The notes beneath the pieces are model-generated. The model did not search any database. It had not been told where the DNA came from and saw only the letters and a program-made list of their open reading frames with translations. Positions 7,763-15,280 of a stretch of DNA of 24,049 bases are shown here, in pieces; position 1 is the stretch's first letter, and each line of letters begins with the position of its first letter. Both the position numbers and the translations under genes were made by a program. Where the stretch lies: the NCBI GenBank assembly GCA_964601515.1, contig CAZRNU010000039.1, positions 1-24,049 on the forward strand. Direction: 5' to 3'. Origin of the DNA: PWND01 sp964601515 (GTDB taxonomy: Bacteria; Bacteroidota; Bacteroidia; Bacteroidales; UBA7960).

Positions 7763-7915
7763 TGTTATTTTTCCTTTACGAATTTAAGTAATTGTTATTT
7801 ATTGTGTTATAGTTTTTCGTTAATAATTCTTGTAAAATCCTTGAAATCCTTATTAATGCAAAGCAAAATTTCAAATAAAATAGTGAATAAAAAAAAAATA
7901 CATTTCTTGTTTTTG

Positions 7916-8833
7916 TTAAACTTTTATTGTATACGATTCGACAAATTTTTCGTCATTTTTCTTATCAAACCAAACATCAATGCGGCCTATACGAATTCCG
8001 TGAATTCCTGTTTGTCCGATGTGTACTGTACGTTTCTCTAGATTTAATTTTTGGTCTGGTTTTTCAAGTATTGTATGAGTATGCCCACCCAAAATTAAGT
8101 CCGTATGCCTTGTATTTTCAGCTATTACAACATCCGAAACCTTGCCTGTTTCATGGAAATACCCCAGATGCGATAAACATACAATCAAATCACAATTAAA
8201 TTCTTCCTTTAATAGGTTTTCCATTTTTATGGCCGAACTTATCGGATTTAAGTACTTTGTATTTCCATAAAGATTTTTACTAACTAGTCCTTCAGGCTCG
8301 ATTCCTAGTCCGTAAACTCCAATTTTAATATTTCCTTTATAAAATATTTTATGAGTAATAATTTTTTCATGATCTCGCAAAATAGTATCTGAGAAATCAT
8401 AATTGCTCACAATAAATGGAAACTTAGTATAATTCAACACATTCAAAAAACCTTCCAACCCATTATCAAACTCATGATTACCCATTGTAGAAGCATCATA
8501 TCCCATTTTACTCATTAACTCAACTTCCGGTTGCCCACCAAAAAAATTAAAGTATGGTGTTCCTTGGAAAATATCTCCGGCATCCAAAACTAGCAAATGA
8601 TTTTCCTGCTGTCTCACTCTTTCAATAATAGTGGCCCTCCTTGCATATCCTCCCATTGATGGGTATCTATGGTCTGTAGGAGGGAAGGGATCTAGTCTGC
8701 TGTGCGTATCGTTTGTATGCAAAATTGTCAATTTTTCAGATCCTTCTGCATTTAACCATAGTGGAACCCCTGATAGCGCAACTGCACCTCCAACAGCCAA
8801 AGTTTTTACAAAATCTCTTCTTGTTACTGACAT
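7916..8833 (-). CDS. 5'-nucleotidase catalytic-domain protein (metallophosphatase) with Tat signal
   Basis: A metallophosphatase equal to the N-terminal catalytic half of UshA/NT5E-type 5'-nucleotidases. I start it at the ATG at 8833 (305 residues), which puts the twin-arginine signal SVTRRDFVK at residues 2-10; the frame is open to a GTG at 8863, but that adds ten charged residues before the signal. Metal-site motifs are TNDTHS (40-45), DAGDIFQG (84-91), GNHE (118-121), SHLG (His222) and GGHTH (249-253). The substrate-binding C-terminal domain is absent and is encoded by the gene 79 bases upstream. It should be exported folded by Tat. Likely substrates are nucleotides or related phosphoesters; this is inferred. 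Confidence 0.9.
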   Translation of the reverse strand: MSVTRRDFVKTLAVGGAVALSGVPLWLNAEGSEKLTILHTNDTHSRLDPFPPTDHRYPSMGGYARRATIIERVRQQENHLLVLDAGDIFQGTPYFNFFGGQPEVELMSKMGYDASTMGNHEFDNGLEGFLNVLNYTKFPFIVSNYDFSDTILRDHEKIITHKIFYKGNIKIGVYGLGIEPEGLVSKNLYGNTKYLNPISSAIKMENLLKEEFNCDLIVCLSHLGYFHETGKVSDVVIAENTRHTDLILGGHTHTILEKPDQKLNLEKRTVHIGQTGIHGIRIGRIDVWFDKKNDEKFVESYTIKV

Positions 8834-8912
8834 TTTTATATTTTTTTGCGTAAAAAAATCCACATCACAAAAATTTGCAATGACAAATATGAGAGTTAAT
8901 CAACAAGTACCT

Positions 8913-9689
8913 TTATTTAATATAGTACATTCTTTGATCCAGCTTTGAAGCAATCTTTTCCCCTTTACTGTTAACTCTCTCAAGATGAAGTATTATTGCA
9001 TCTCTGACTCTTTTTCCTATCAACTCAGAATTTTTCGGCTGCAGAAAGAAAGACATATTGTCGCCGCCGTTGGCAAGATAATCAGATGTTAATACTTTAT
9101 AATCTCTTTTATCATTAAAAGCTTCATTATTAATAAGAATTTCCTGAGGTTTCTTATCCGAAATTCCCAACTTTATCCCGCTTACAGGCATTCCATATTG
9201 ATAATCAGCTAAATAATTAAACAATTCTAAGGTTTTTTCCCCGGATATTGTAACTACAATCATTTCATTTTCAAATGGTAATAGTTCAAATATTCTTGAT
9301 TTTGTTACTGCTCCTTTCGGGATGCTGGTTCTGAGACCTCCATAATTCAACAAGCAAAAATCAATAGGCTTACCATCAATAGGATTATATAATTCTTTGC
9401 CTATTTCCAGCACCAAATCTGCAACGAAATTATTAAGCAAACCTTCCGGCGTGTCTCGTTCCATAACATGCTCAGAATAAGCCAAAATCTGCCCCATTTC
9501 TTTATCCACTTCAACTCTGTAAGTACCTATAACGGAATCTATGTATCCGTGCTTTTCGACAAGGCTGTCGAGTTCAATCAGATAACCGTCTAATACGAAC
9601 TCACGTTTCTTTGAACTTTCACAAGAAACAAATGTCAATAAAACGACTGTTAAAAGGGCAACTATTTTATGATTTCGGTATTTAAACAT
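8913..9689 (-). CDS. 5'-nucleotidase C-terminal-domain lipoprotein
   Basis: A 258-residue lipoprotein (lipobox FVSC, C23) that consists of a 5_nucleotid_C domain alone. Motifs of the substrate-binding half of UshA-like enzymes are present: NYGGLRTSIPKG (115-126; UshA family NGGGIRxxIPxG), LPFENEMIV (137-145) and SDYLANGGDNMSFF (202-215), whose aromatic residues normally stack on the nucleotide base. It has no metal-binding motifs and cannot be catalytic by itself. The catalytic half follows in the same transcript, so the gene order is reversed relative to the fused enzyme. The two proteins probably work together in the periplasm, as in other Bacteroidota that carry this split pair. Confidence 0.9.
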   Translation of the reverse strand: MFKYRNHKIVALLTVVLLTFVSCESSKKREFVLDGYLIELDSLVEKHGYIDSVIGTYRVEVDKEMGQILAYSEHVMERDTPEGLLNNFVADLVLEIGKELYNPIDGKPIDFCLLNYGGLRTSIPKGAVTKSRIFELLPFENEMIVVTISGEKTLELFNYLADYQYGMPVSGIKLGISDKKPQEILINNEAFNDKRDYKVLTSDYLANGGDNMSFFLQPKNSELIGKRVRDAIILHLERVNSKGEKIASKLDQRMYYIK

Positions 9690-9953
9690 CTTATTTTCTT
9701 ATTTTGTCGGCTTGACGTACAATATTAAATTAAATTGACACAAAAAGCAATAAAAATCTGAAATAGAAATTCAATTTAAATTAATTATGATTAAGTGTTA
9801 TTTTGAATAGTAAAGTTTTGTGTTATGTTGTTGTAATTCTGATGATTACAACTAATTTTCCTAAAAGCTTATTAATCAGGAGTTAAAACTATTTAGGGTG
9901 ATTTTAAGCTACTTAGATTGTTAAAAAAAAGAGGAATATAATTTACCTAAAAA
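9690..9953. other. 264-base non-coding gap with an inverted repeat at 9830-9852
   Basis: The longest gene-free stretch in the window. It holds the candidate nucleotidase promoter at 9720-9750 and a perfect eight-base inverted repeat, GTTGTAAT (9830-9837) and ATTACAAC (9845-9852), with a seven-base spacer. The repeat has no T-tract on either strand, so it looks more like an operator than a terminator. A run of nine A at 9925-9933 (T-tract on the minus strand) follows the yigZ-like gene without a GC stem. I see no ORF here. Confidence 0.5.
9720..9750 (-). promoter_or_regulatory. Candidate promoter of the split nucleotidase pair
   Basis: On the minus strand TTG (9750-9748), 20 bases, then TAATATTG (9727-9720) fits the -33/-7 Bacteroidota layout with one mismatch in TAnnTTTG. 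It would start transcription about 25 bases before the ATG at 9689. Confidence 0.45.
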
Positions 9954-10553
9954 TCAAATAGGAGTAATCTTTGCCTTTTCAATAGAAGCAAAAGCGTTTA
10001 TAACAACTTGAGCTAATGATTGCCTAACAATGAATTCCAAAGAGCAGGTTTCAGAAAAACTGTGGCTTTCCTGTTGTAATTCCATATCTTTCAAAATCCT
10101 CATCACATTATTCATTTCAGAGTATTCGAAATCAATTCTGTATCTTTTTGTTATATGTTTTTCTATTATAATGTTATTATCTATTGCATCCTTTGCAGCT
10201 GCCTTATATGCATTTATGAGACCTCTTACGCCTAATTTAGTTCCTCCAAAATATCGAACTACAATTATAAGAATATTAGTAAGGTTGTATGATTGAATTT
10301 GTCCGTAAATAGGTTTACCTGCGGTTCCAGATGGTTCACCATCATCGTTTATTCTATAATGGTTGTGATCTTTTCCAATTGCATATGCATAGCAATGATG
10401 TCTGGCGTCATGATATGCCTTCCGGGTATCTGCAAGACATTGTTTAATATTATCCTCATTTTCTATAGGAAAAGCAAGTGCTATAAATTTGCTGCCCTTA
10501 TCTTTATAAAGTCCTTCCGATTTGTTTTGTATAGTTCGAAAAATATCATCCAT
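9954..10553 (-). CDS. YigZ/IMPACT family protein
   Basis: A 199-residue cytoplasmic protein with the IMPACT/YigZ N-terminal domain: the family signature DGEPSGTAGKPI near residue 70 and VRYFGGTKLGVRGLINAY near 100, followed by a DUF1949-like C-terminal ferredoxin-fold domain (about 135-199). Length matches E. coli YigZ (about 205). Family members are linked to translation regulation in eukaryotes (IMPACT binds GCN1), but the bacterial role is not settled. It is the last of four closely spaced minus-strand genes, starting four bases after the transporter stop. Confidence 0.92.
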   Translation of the reverse strand: MDDIFRTIQNKSEGLYKDKGSKFIALAFPIENEDNIKQCLADTRKAYHDARHHCYAYAIGKDHNHYRINDDGEPSGTAGKPIYGQIQSYNLTNILIIVVRYFGGTKLGVRGLINAYKAAAKDAIDNNIIIEKHITKRYRIDFEYSEMNNVMRILKDMELQQESHSFSETCSLEFIVRQSLAQVVINAFASIEKAKITPI

Positions 10554-10557
10554 AATG

Positions 10558-11421
10558 CTATCCCAAAGTAAGCATAAATATTGCCAATATTGCTAAAACC
10601 ACACCCATCCAATTTTTATTCGTGAATTCTTCTTTAAATAAAAACCTTCCTGCAATGGCTCCAACAGTAACAATTCCTGTATTTAGCACCGGGAAATAAA
10701 TAGCGCTTTCGAAAAAATTCATCCCTTTCAAAAAATAATAAGTTGATAAGAAATTAAACACTCCAAGAATAACTCCGGCACCTATATTTTTAATTTCCAG
10801 CTTTATTCTATTCTTCGACCTGATATTTTCAATTAAAAACAAAATTAGTCCTATTATCAACGCTACAAAGAATACTAAAGTGAGAAAAATATAATACTCA
10901 TTTATGCTTATATAAAACTTTTGAACATGCTTCAGCATAGAATCGTTAAATCCAAATCCCAGAAAAAGGATTATTGGAAGTATCAAATATTTATAATTAA
11001 CATTAATCCCTGATCTCTTTTGAAGAATCAGAAAAAACGCAAACAAGCTTAATGCAACTCCAACAAATATAACTATACTGATTTTTTCTCCATAAACTAT
11101 AATCCCAATTAAAACCGGAATTAAAACAGACATTCTACTTGCAACTGCTGAAATTGCAACCCCGGCTTTTTGAGATGAGATTGCATAAATGAAAAAAGTA
11201 GTTATAAAAGCTGTTCCAATTACTATCGCAAGATAAAACCATGATTTATCAACTATTTCAGACAATGAGAGATTAGTTCGACTTGCAATGTAGCCCGCAA
11301 AAACAGCTAATAGGTAGTTAATTATAATTGCTTGGGTATTATGAATGCCATATTTATTGAATAGCTTAAATATAATTGCAATACCGGAAGAAAAAAAAAT
11401 TGCTAGCAGAAGATATATCAT
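10558..11421 (-). CDS. EamA-type (DMT superfamily) transporter
   Basis: A 287-residue integral membrane protein with about ten hydrophobic segments arranged as two EamA repeats (roughly 1-135 and 145-287), the layout of drug/metabolite exporters. The second half shows NTGIVTVGAIAGRFLFKEEFTNKNWMG split around a helix break, typical of the last EamA helices. The substrate cannot be read from sequence. Its place nine bases after ribD makes flavin or flavin-precursor transport a possibility, but only by neighbourhood. It is co-directional with and four bases before the yigZ-like gene. Confidence 0.88.
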   Translation of the reverse strand: MIYLLLAIFFSSGIAIIFKLFNKYGIHNTQAIIINYLLAVFAGYIASRTNLSLSEIVDKSWFYLAIVIGTAFITTFFIYAISSQKAGVAISAVASRMSVLIPVLIGIIVYGEKISIVIFVGVALSLFAFFLILQKRSGINVNYKYLILPIILFLGFGFNDSMLKHVQKFYISINEYYIFLTLVFFVALIIGLILFLIENIRSKNRIKLEIKNIGAGVILGVFNFLSTYYFLKGMNFFESAIYFPVLNTGIVTVGAIAGRFLFKEEFTNKNWMGVVLAILAIFMLTLG

Positions 11422-11430
11422 AGAATAGGG

Positions 11431-12468
11431 CTAAGTTTTATTGATTAAATAGGAGACTTTCTCATTTCCCAAATTGTATGTGTATATTTCATCAGAACAT
11501 ACATCCGGTGCTTTAGTACCCTTCCCAAAATATTGATTTCCATGAAAAACCCTAGCCTCATCCCAAAGGTTACTATTTATAAAAGTTTGTAAAACAACTC
11601 TTCCGCCTTCAATAATTGCTGATTGTATTTTTCTATTGTAAAGCTCTTCAATTATTTGATTTTCAATTTTCCCGGAAAAATCCAACTTGATAAAAATATT
11701 ATTGCATTCTTGCTTTTCAATTTTTTCATTAAAAATTATGGTTTGTATAGAATTGTCGAAAATAGACAAATTACGTGGTAATTCAATGTGTTGATCTATA
11801 ACCAGCCTTAATGGATTTACACCAACCCATTCTCTAACATTTAACTTGGGATTGTCTGCCAGTGCAGTTTTAGTTCCCACAAGAATAGCTTGCTCTTGAT
11901 GTCGCCATTTATGCACCAGCATTTTAAGATTTTGACTAGTAATCCAATTCGGACGTGAAGTTTTTGTTAAATCTTTTTCGGTATCAATATATCCATCGGC
12001 GGTTTGAGCCCATTTTAAAACTATATAAGGTCTTTTTTTTGTATGATATGTGATGAAGCGCTTATTTAACTCAGCACATTCTTTTTCCATCATTCCAACA
12101 ATTACATTTATTCCTATACTTTTTAATATGTCAATTCCTTTTCCTGAAACTTCCGGAAAAGGATCTTTCATCCCAACTACCACATTTTTTATTCTTTTTT
12201 CAATAATTAAATCGGTGCAAGGAGGAGTTTTCCCATGATGACAACATGGCTCAAGACTCACATATAAAGTTGAGTAGGGCAGAAGAGAGTGATCTTTAAC
12301 ACTTTTAATGGCATTGACCTCGGCATGAGGTTGTCCATTGGCAATGTGATATCCCTCGCCAATAATTTTATCTTCATAAACAATAACACATCCAACCATT
12401 GGATTTGGAGCTGTATAGCCAAAACCGTTCAGTGCCAATTCAATGCATCTCTGCATGTAAATCTCCAT
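11431..12468 (-). CDS. ribD: Riboflavin biosynthesis deaminase/reductase RibD
   Basis: RibD catalyses two steps of riboflavin synthesis from GTP: deamination of the diaminopyrimidine and reduction of its ribose side chain. I start it at the ATG at 12468 (345 residues, MEIYMQRCIELALNG), which matches the usual family N terminus and has GGTGAA just before it; the frame extends to a TTG at 12492. The deaminase zinc site is HAE (48-50) with PCCHHGKTPPC (Cys75, Cys84). The reductase domain (about 140-345) shows WAQTADG, WITSQN and GTKTALADNPKLNVR. It lies nine bases before the EamA transporter gene. A RibF-like gene lies about 1.4 kb away on the other strand. Confidence 0.95.
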   Translation of the reverse strand: MEIYMQRCIELALNGFGYTAPNPMVGCVIVYEDKIIGEGYHIANGQPHAEVNAIKSVKDHSLLPYSTLYVSLEPCCHHGKTPPCTDLIIEKRIKNVVVGMKDPFPEVSGKGIDILKSIGINVIVGMMEKECAELNKRFITYHTKKRPYIVLKWAQTADGYIDTEKDLTKTSRPNWITSQNLKMLVHKWRHQEQAILVGTKTALADNPKLNVREWVGVNPLRLVIDQHIELPRNLSIFDNSIQTIIFNEKIEKQECNNIFIKLDFSGKIENQIIEELYNRKIQSAIIEGGRVVLQTFINSNLWDEARVFHGNQYFGKGTKAPDVCSDEIYTYNLGNEKVSYLINKT

Positions 12469-12489
12469 TTCACCAGATTTTAATGTTTT

Positions 12490-12497
12490 CAAAATTA
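12490..12497 (-). promoter_or_regulatory. Possible -7 box TAATTTTG upstream of ribD
   Basis: CAAAATTA, followed by AT, in the gap between the metallophosphoesterase stop and the ribD ATG; TAATTTTG on the minus strand. Transcription would start about 15 bases before the ATG. No TTG is seen at -33. Confidence 0.3.
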
Positions 12498-12519
12498 ATT
12501 GTTTTAAGCTAAATTGAAG

Positions 12520-13713
12520 TTATTTTTTTGATAGAAGAGTTATAACTGAAATTTCCGGCCATACGCCAATCCTCCCTGTATATCCTAAAAATCCGAATCC
12601 CTGATTTACATATAGTTGAGGGTTGTTTTCTAATCTTAACTCGTGTTTTAATTCTTTTATATTTTCATTTTGATATAATCCTCCGCTTTGCTTAAAAAAC
12701 AACTTTGCTAAGCTTTTGTTATTGTTTAATCCTATTTGCATTCCGTGAGTATGTCCTGAAAAAGTGACATCAATATATTGGTGATGCTTACTTATTATTT
12801 CATCCCAATAACTTGGATCATGAGAAAGAAGTAATATTGTTTTATTTTTGTCTTTGATATTTAATGCTGCATTTATATCTCCTTTTTTAGGAAAGCGCGA
12901 TTTTTTTCCCCAATTTTCAACTCCTGCAATGATTATTCCTTCGCCATTTATTTCAAGTTCTATACTTTCATTCATTAAAACGTGCCATCCAAATGATTCT
13001 TTTGTATTTATCAACCTTTTAATGTTGTTCTCTTTCTCTATATCATTTTTCCAACTTAAGTATTCACCATAGTCATGATTTCCAAAAATGGAATACACCC
13101 CGTATCTAGCTTTAATTTCGGGTAGAATTTTTGCAAATCGGTCTATTTCATCAGTGTGAAAATTTACAATATCACCGGTAATAAATACTAAATCAGGTTT
13201 TAAATTATTCATGTTTTCAACTAAATTCTTAATTGGAGTTACGGAAATCCAACTACCTAAGTGCAAATCGCTTATATGGACTATTTTAAGTCCATTTAAA
13301 GACTCCGGCAATTTATTGACTATAATCTCTTTATGAATTATTTTTGTGTTATATGCGGTCCAAACTGAGCCAAAAAGCATTATTGCGAATAATACTATTA
13401 ATGTAATTTCTAAAATCTTGTTTATGCGTGTCCGATGTATTTGATGTTTAAATAGTAATAAGTCGGTCAATAGCAATATCATTAGAATAGCAAATATAAT
13501 TAGTTTGGGGATATAGCTTATTGATATAGTAGTGAATATCAGATGATTAAAAATCGGACTCCAATTTGAAAATCCATAAAACAGTGCTGAAAGAAATATA
13601 AATAATGAGGCTGATGATGCATAAATAATAATGGCTGTAGTGAATTTTTTAAATTTCTTTGCTTTAAATTTATTTGTAAAAATATAATACAGGTATGCGT
13701 CTATATAAAACAA
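12520..13713 (-). CDS. Membrane-anchored calcineurin-like metallophosphoesterase
   Basis: A metallophosphoesterase of the YkuE/YaeI type, with an N-terminal membrane part (several helices in residues 1-120) and a C-terminal catalytic domain (about 143-397). Metal-ligand motifs are HISDLHLGS (146-154), TGDIVNF (179-185), GNHDYG (211-216), LLSHDP and SGHTHGMQIG. YkuE-type relatives hydrolyse lipid or other phosphoesters at the membrane; the substrate here is unknown. The start given is a TTG. The frame stays open to 13839 and its upstream residues (such as STLIVFIAFIIGLL) look like another membrane helix, but no ATG, GTG or TTG lies there, so the true N terminus is unresolved. It heads the run leading to ribD, 27-51 bases away. 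Confidence 0.85.
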   Translation of the reverse strand: MFYIDAYLYYIFTNKFKAKKFKKFTTAIIIYASSASLFIFLSALFYGFSNWSPIFNHLIFTTISISYIPKLIIFAILMILLLTDLLLFKHQIHRTRINKILEITLIVLFAIMLFGSVWTAYNTKIIHKEIIVNKLPESLNGLKIVHISDLHLGSWISVTPIKNLVENMNNLKPDLVFITGDIVNFHTDEIDRFAKILPEIKARYGVYSIFGNHDYGEYLSWKNDIEKENNIKRLINTKESFGWHVLMNESIELEINGEGIIIAGVENWGKKSRFPKKGDINAALNIKDKNKTILLLSHDPSYWDEIISKHHQYIDVTFSGHTHGMQIGLNNNKSLAKLFFKQSGGLYQNENIKELKHELRLENNPQLYVNQGFGFLGYTGRIGVWPEISVITLLSKK

Positions 13714-13882
13714 TAATGGAGATAGTAAAATTTTTGTTTTATATATAGGAAGCTGATGTGCGTTTAAAAGCCCAATTATAAAGGCAATAAAAACGATTAA
13801 TGTAGAATATAAAAACGGCTTTTTGATAATTAAGTATTTTTATGCGAAATTAAAAAAAAATGGTTTTAGAATTTGCATGGTG

Positions 13883-13890
13883 TAACTTTG
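13883..13890 (+). promoter_or_regulatory. -7 promoter box TAACTTTG of the RibF-like gene
   Basis: An exact match to the Bacteroidota consensus TAnnTTTG. Transcription would start near 13897, about 33 bases before the ATG at 13930, which argues against the upstream TTG at 13873. The -33 element is weak (TGG at 13861-13863, 19 bases upstream). Confidence 0.6.
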
Positions 13891-13929
13891 CAAGAACTAT
13901 TTTATATTTTTTGCATAATAGAAAATACA

Positions 13930-14745
13930 ATGAGGGTATTTCGCAATATATTAGAAGCAAAAGGAATTATTAAGAATGCAATTATTACAATTGGCTCATT
14001 CGATGGTGTCCACGAAGGTCACAAGGTAATAATCAGCAGACTTGTTAAATTGGCAAAAGAAATATCAGGAGAGTCGGTTTTAATCACTTTTAACCCTCAC
14101 CCAAGGAAAGTACTTTATCCTGAATATAATGATCTTAAGCTAGTTAATTCCGTTGATGAAAAAATCTTTTTACTTAAAAGTACCGGTTTAGACAATCTAA
14201 TAATTCATCCCTTTGATAAAAGTTTTTCCAGTACTTCTTCAATCGATTTTATTATTAAATATCTTGTAAATTGCCTGGATGTAAAAATTGTAGTTACCGG
14301 GCCAAATCATCATTTTGGCAAAAATAGGGAAGGAGATCAAAAAGTCTTAACCGAACTGGGTAAAAAACACGGATTTAAGTTAGAAGGCATTCCTTTAAAG
14401 GATATTGAAAATGAAACTATTAGCAGTGGTAATGTTAGGGATGCCATTTTAAATGGTGATTTTGAAAAAGCAAATAGATATCTTGGATTTAATTATATAA
14501 TTATTGGTAAGATATATAAGGGTGAAAAAGCAGATTCCGACAATTGGTTTATTAAAATTGAAGAAAAGGAAAAACTTTTACCGCCGGATGGAATATACGA
14601 AGCAGACCTTATTGTTGATGAAAAAAAAATAAACATAAGAACTAAAATAGAATCAATAAGCAGCACTGAAAAAGAAGTTATGATTATTTCGGGAGGTGTT
14701 TATACGTTTGTCGACGGGCAAATTGCAAGGTTGTTATTTAATTGA
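13930..14745 (+). CDS. RibF-like FAD synthetase with degenerate flavokinase domain
   Basis: A 271-residue relative of RibF, the bifunctional riboflavin kinase/FMN adenylyltransferase. I chose the ATG at 13930 (MRVFRN) because it matches RibF N termini and follows a clear promoter. The adenylyltransferase half is recognisable: GSFDGVHEGH with the HxGH nucleotide-binding element, TFNPHPRKVL, GPNHHFGKNREGD and ISSGNVR (canonical ISSTRIR). The C-terminal half keeps a trace of the barrel (LLPPDGIYEAD) but lacks the kinase motif GFPTAN and the acidic/histidine C-terminal motif. It is also some 35-40 residues shorter than usual. It may make FAD from FMN only, or transfer AMP to another acceptor. A true ribF is expected elsewhere. 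The rrf2 gene follows after 74 bases. Confidence 0.82.
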   Translation: MRVFRNILEAKGIIKNAIITIGSFDGVHEGHKVIISRLVKLAKEISGESVLITFNPHPRKVLYPEYNDLKLVNSVDEKIFLLKSTGLDNLIIHPFDKSFSSTSSIDFIIKYLVNCLDVKIVVTGPNHHFGKNREGDQKVLTELGKKHGFKLEGIPLKDIENETISSGNVRDAILNGDFEKANRYLGFNYIIIGKIYKGEKADSDNWFIKIEEKEKLLPPDGIYEADLIVDEKKINIRTKIESISSTEKEVMIISGGVYTFVDGQIARLLFN

Positions 14746-14778
14746 TAATGTATTTCAATCATATAGTGATTTATAAAA

Positions 14779-14795
14779 TATTTTGTTTTATTTTG
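14779..14795 (+). promoter_or_regulatory. Tandem TATTTTG words upstream of the Rrf2 gene
   Basis: TATTTTG occurs at 14779-14785 and again at 14789-14795, ten bases apart and 25-40 bases before the rrf2 ATG. Each is one base short of TAnnTTTG. They may be a promoter or part of an autoregulatory site. Confidence 0.3.
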
Positions 14796-14819
14796 CAATA
14801 AAAATTTAACTTCCAATTT

Positions 14820-15224
14820 ATGGCTAAATTAATTAATCTCTCCGAAGCAGCTTCTCTGGCAATTCACTCTATGGTATTGATTGCCAAATCAAAAACTCAT
14901 ATTAATGTGAACAAGCTTGCAGAAGAAATGGGTGCTTCAAGAAACCATCTTGCTAAAATAATGCAGCAACTGGTAAAATTTGGATTTCTAAAATCTGTAA
15001 GAGGTCCAAACGGAGGATTTGTTTTAAATATGGCTCCTGAAAACATCACAATGCTAAGCATTTATGAAGCGATAGAAGGTAAAATAGAAGTGCACGATTG
15101 TCCTTTAGATAGGCAGATTTGCCCATTTGATAAATGCTTAATGAGCGGATTAGTTAAAGATGTTTCTATTCAATTCAAAGATTATTTCAGTAAAAATACT
15201 ATAGCAGATTATATAAGCCACTAA
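14820..15224 (+). CDS. Rrf2-family transcriptional regulator with three cysteines
   Basis: A 134-residue winged-helix regulator of the Rrf2 family (IscR, NsrR, CymR). The DNA-binding part is residues 1-70 (INVNKLAEEMGASRNHLAKIM split by the recognition helix; wing RGPNGGF at 61-67), followed by the dimerisation helix. Three cysteines, Cys94, Cys101 and Cys106 (C-x6-C-x4-C), lie where IscR and NsrR ligate an iron-sulfur cluster (spacings x5/x5 and x4/x5). This suggests sensing of Fe-S status, nitric oxide or redox state. No isc, suf or nitric-oxide gene is in the window, so targets are unknown; the RibF-like gene upstream is the nearest candidate. A strong terminator follows. Confidence 0.9.
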   Translation: MAKLINLSEAASLAIHSMVLIAKSKTHINVNKLAEEMGASRNHLAKIMQQLVKFGFLKSVRGPNGGFVLNMAPENITMLSIYEAIEGKIEVHDCPLDRQICPFDKCLMSGLVKDVSIQFKDYFSKNTIADYISH

Positions 15225-15225
15225 T

Positions 15226-15263
15226 AAAAAGAGGCTGTCTTGAAATCCGGACAGCCTCTTTTT
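15226..15263. terminator. Bidirectional intrinsic terminator
   Basis: AAAAAGAGGCTGTC (15226-15239) pairs perfectly with GACAGCCTCTTTTT (15250-15263) around a ten-base loop. The A and T runs provide a T-tract on both strands, so it can end the rrf2 transcript (plus) and the lipoprotein transcript (minus), whose stop is at 15281. Confidence 0.92.
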
Positions 15264-15280
15264 ATTTCTTCCTTTTACAA

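Noticed and set aside
7763..7915. oriC next to dnaA
   Set aside because: AT-rich, but no cluster of DnaA boxes; the closest words (TGTGTTATA) mismatch at conserved positions.
8833..8913. The split 5'-nucleotidase as one frameshifted gene
   Set aside because: Each half has its own export signal, the halves are in reversed order, and 79 bases separate them, so a simple frameshift cannot explain it.
8631..8948. Plus-strand ORF of 105 codons, and similar ones at 6935-7222, 7748-8041, 10030-10571, 12289-12483
   Set aside because: They lie opposite well-supported genes in other frames and encode low-complexity or implausible proteins.
13873..13929. TTG start at 13873 adding 19 residues to the RibF-like protein
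   Set aside because: It lies upstream of the likely transcription start set by the TAACTTTG box, and the added residues do not resemble RibF; the ATG at 13930 fits.
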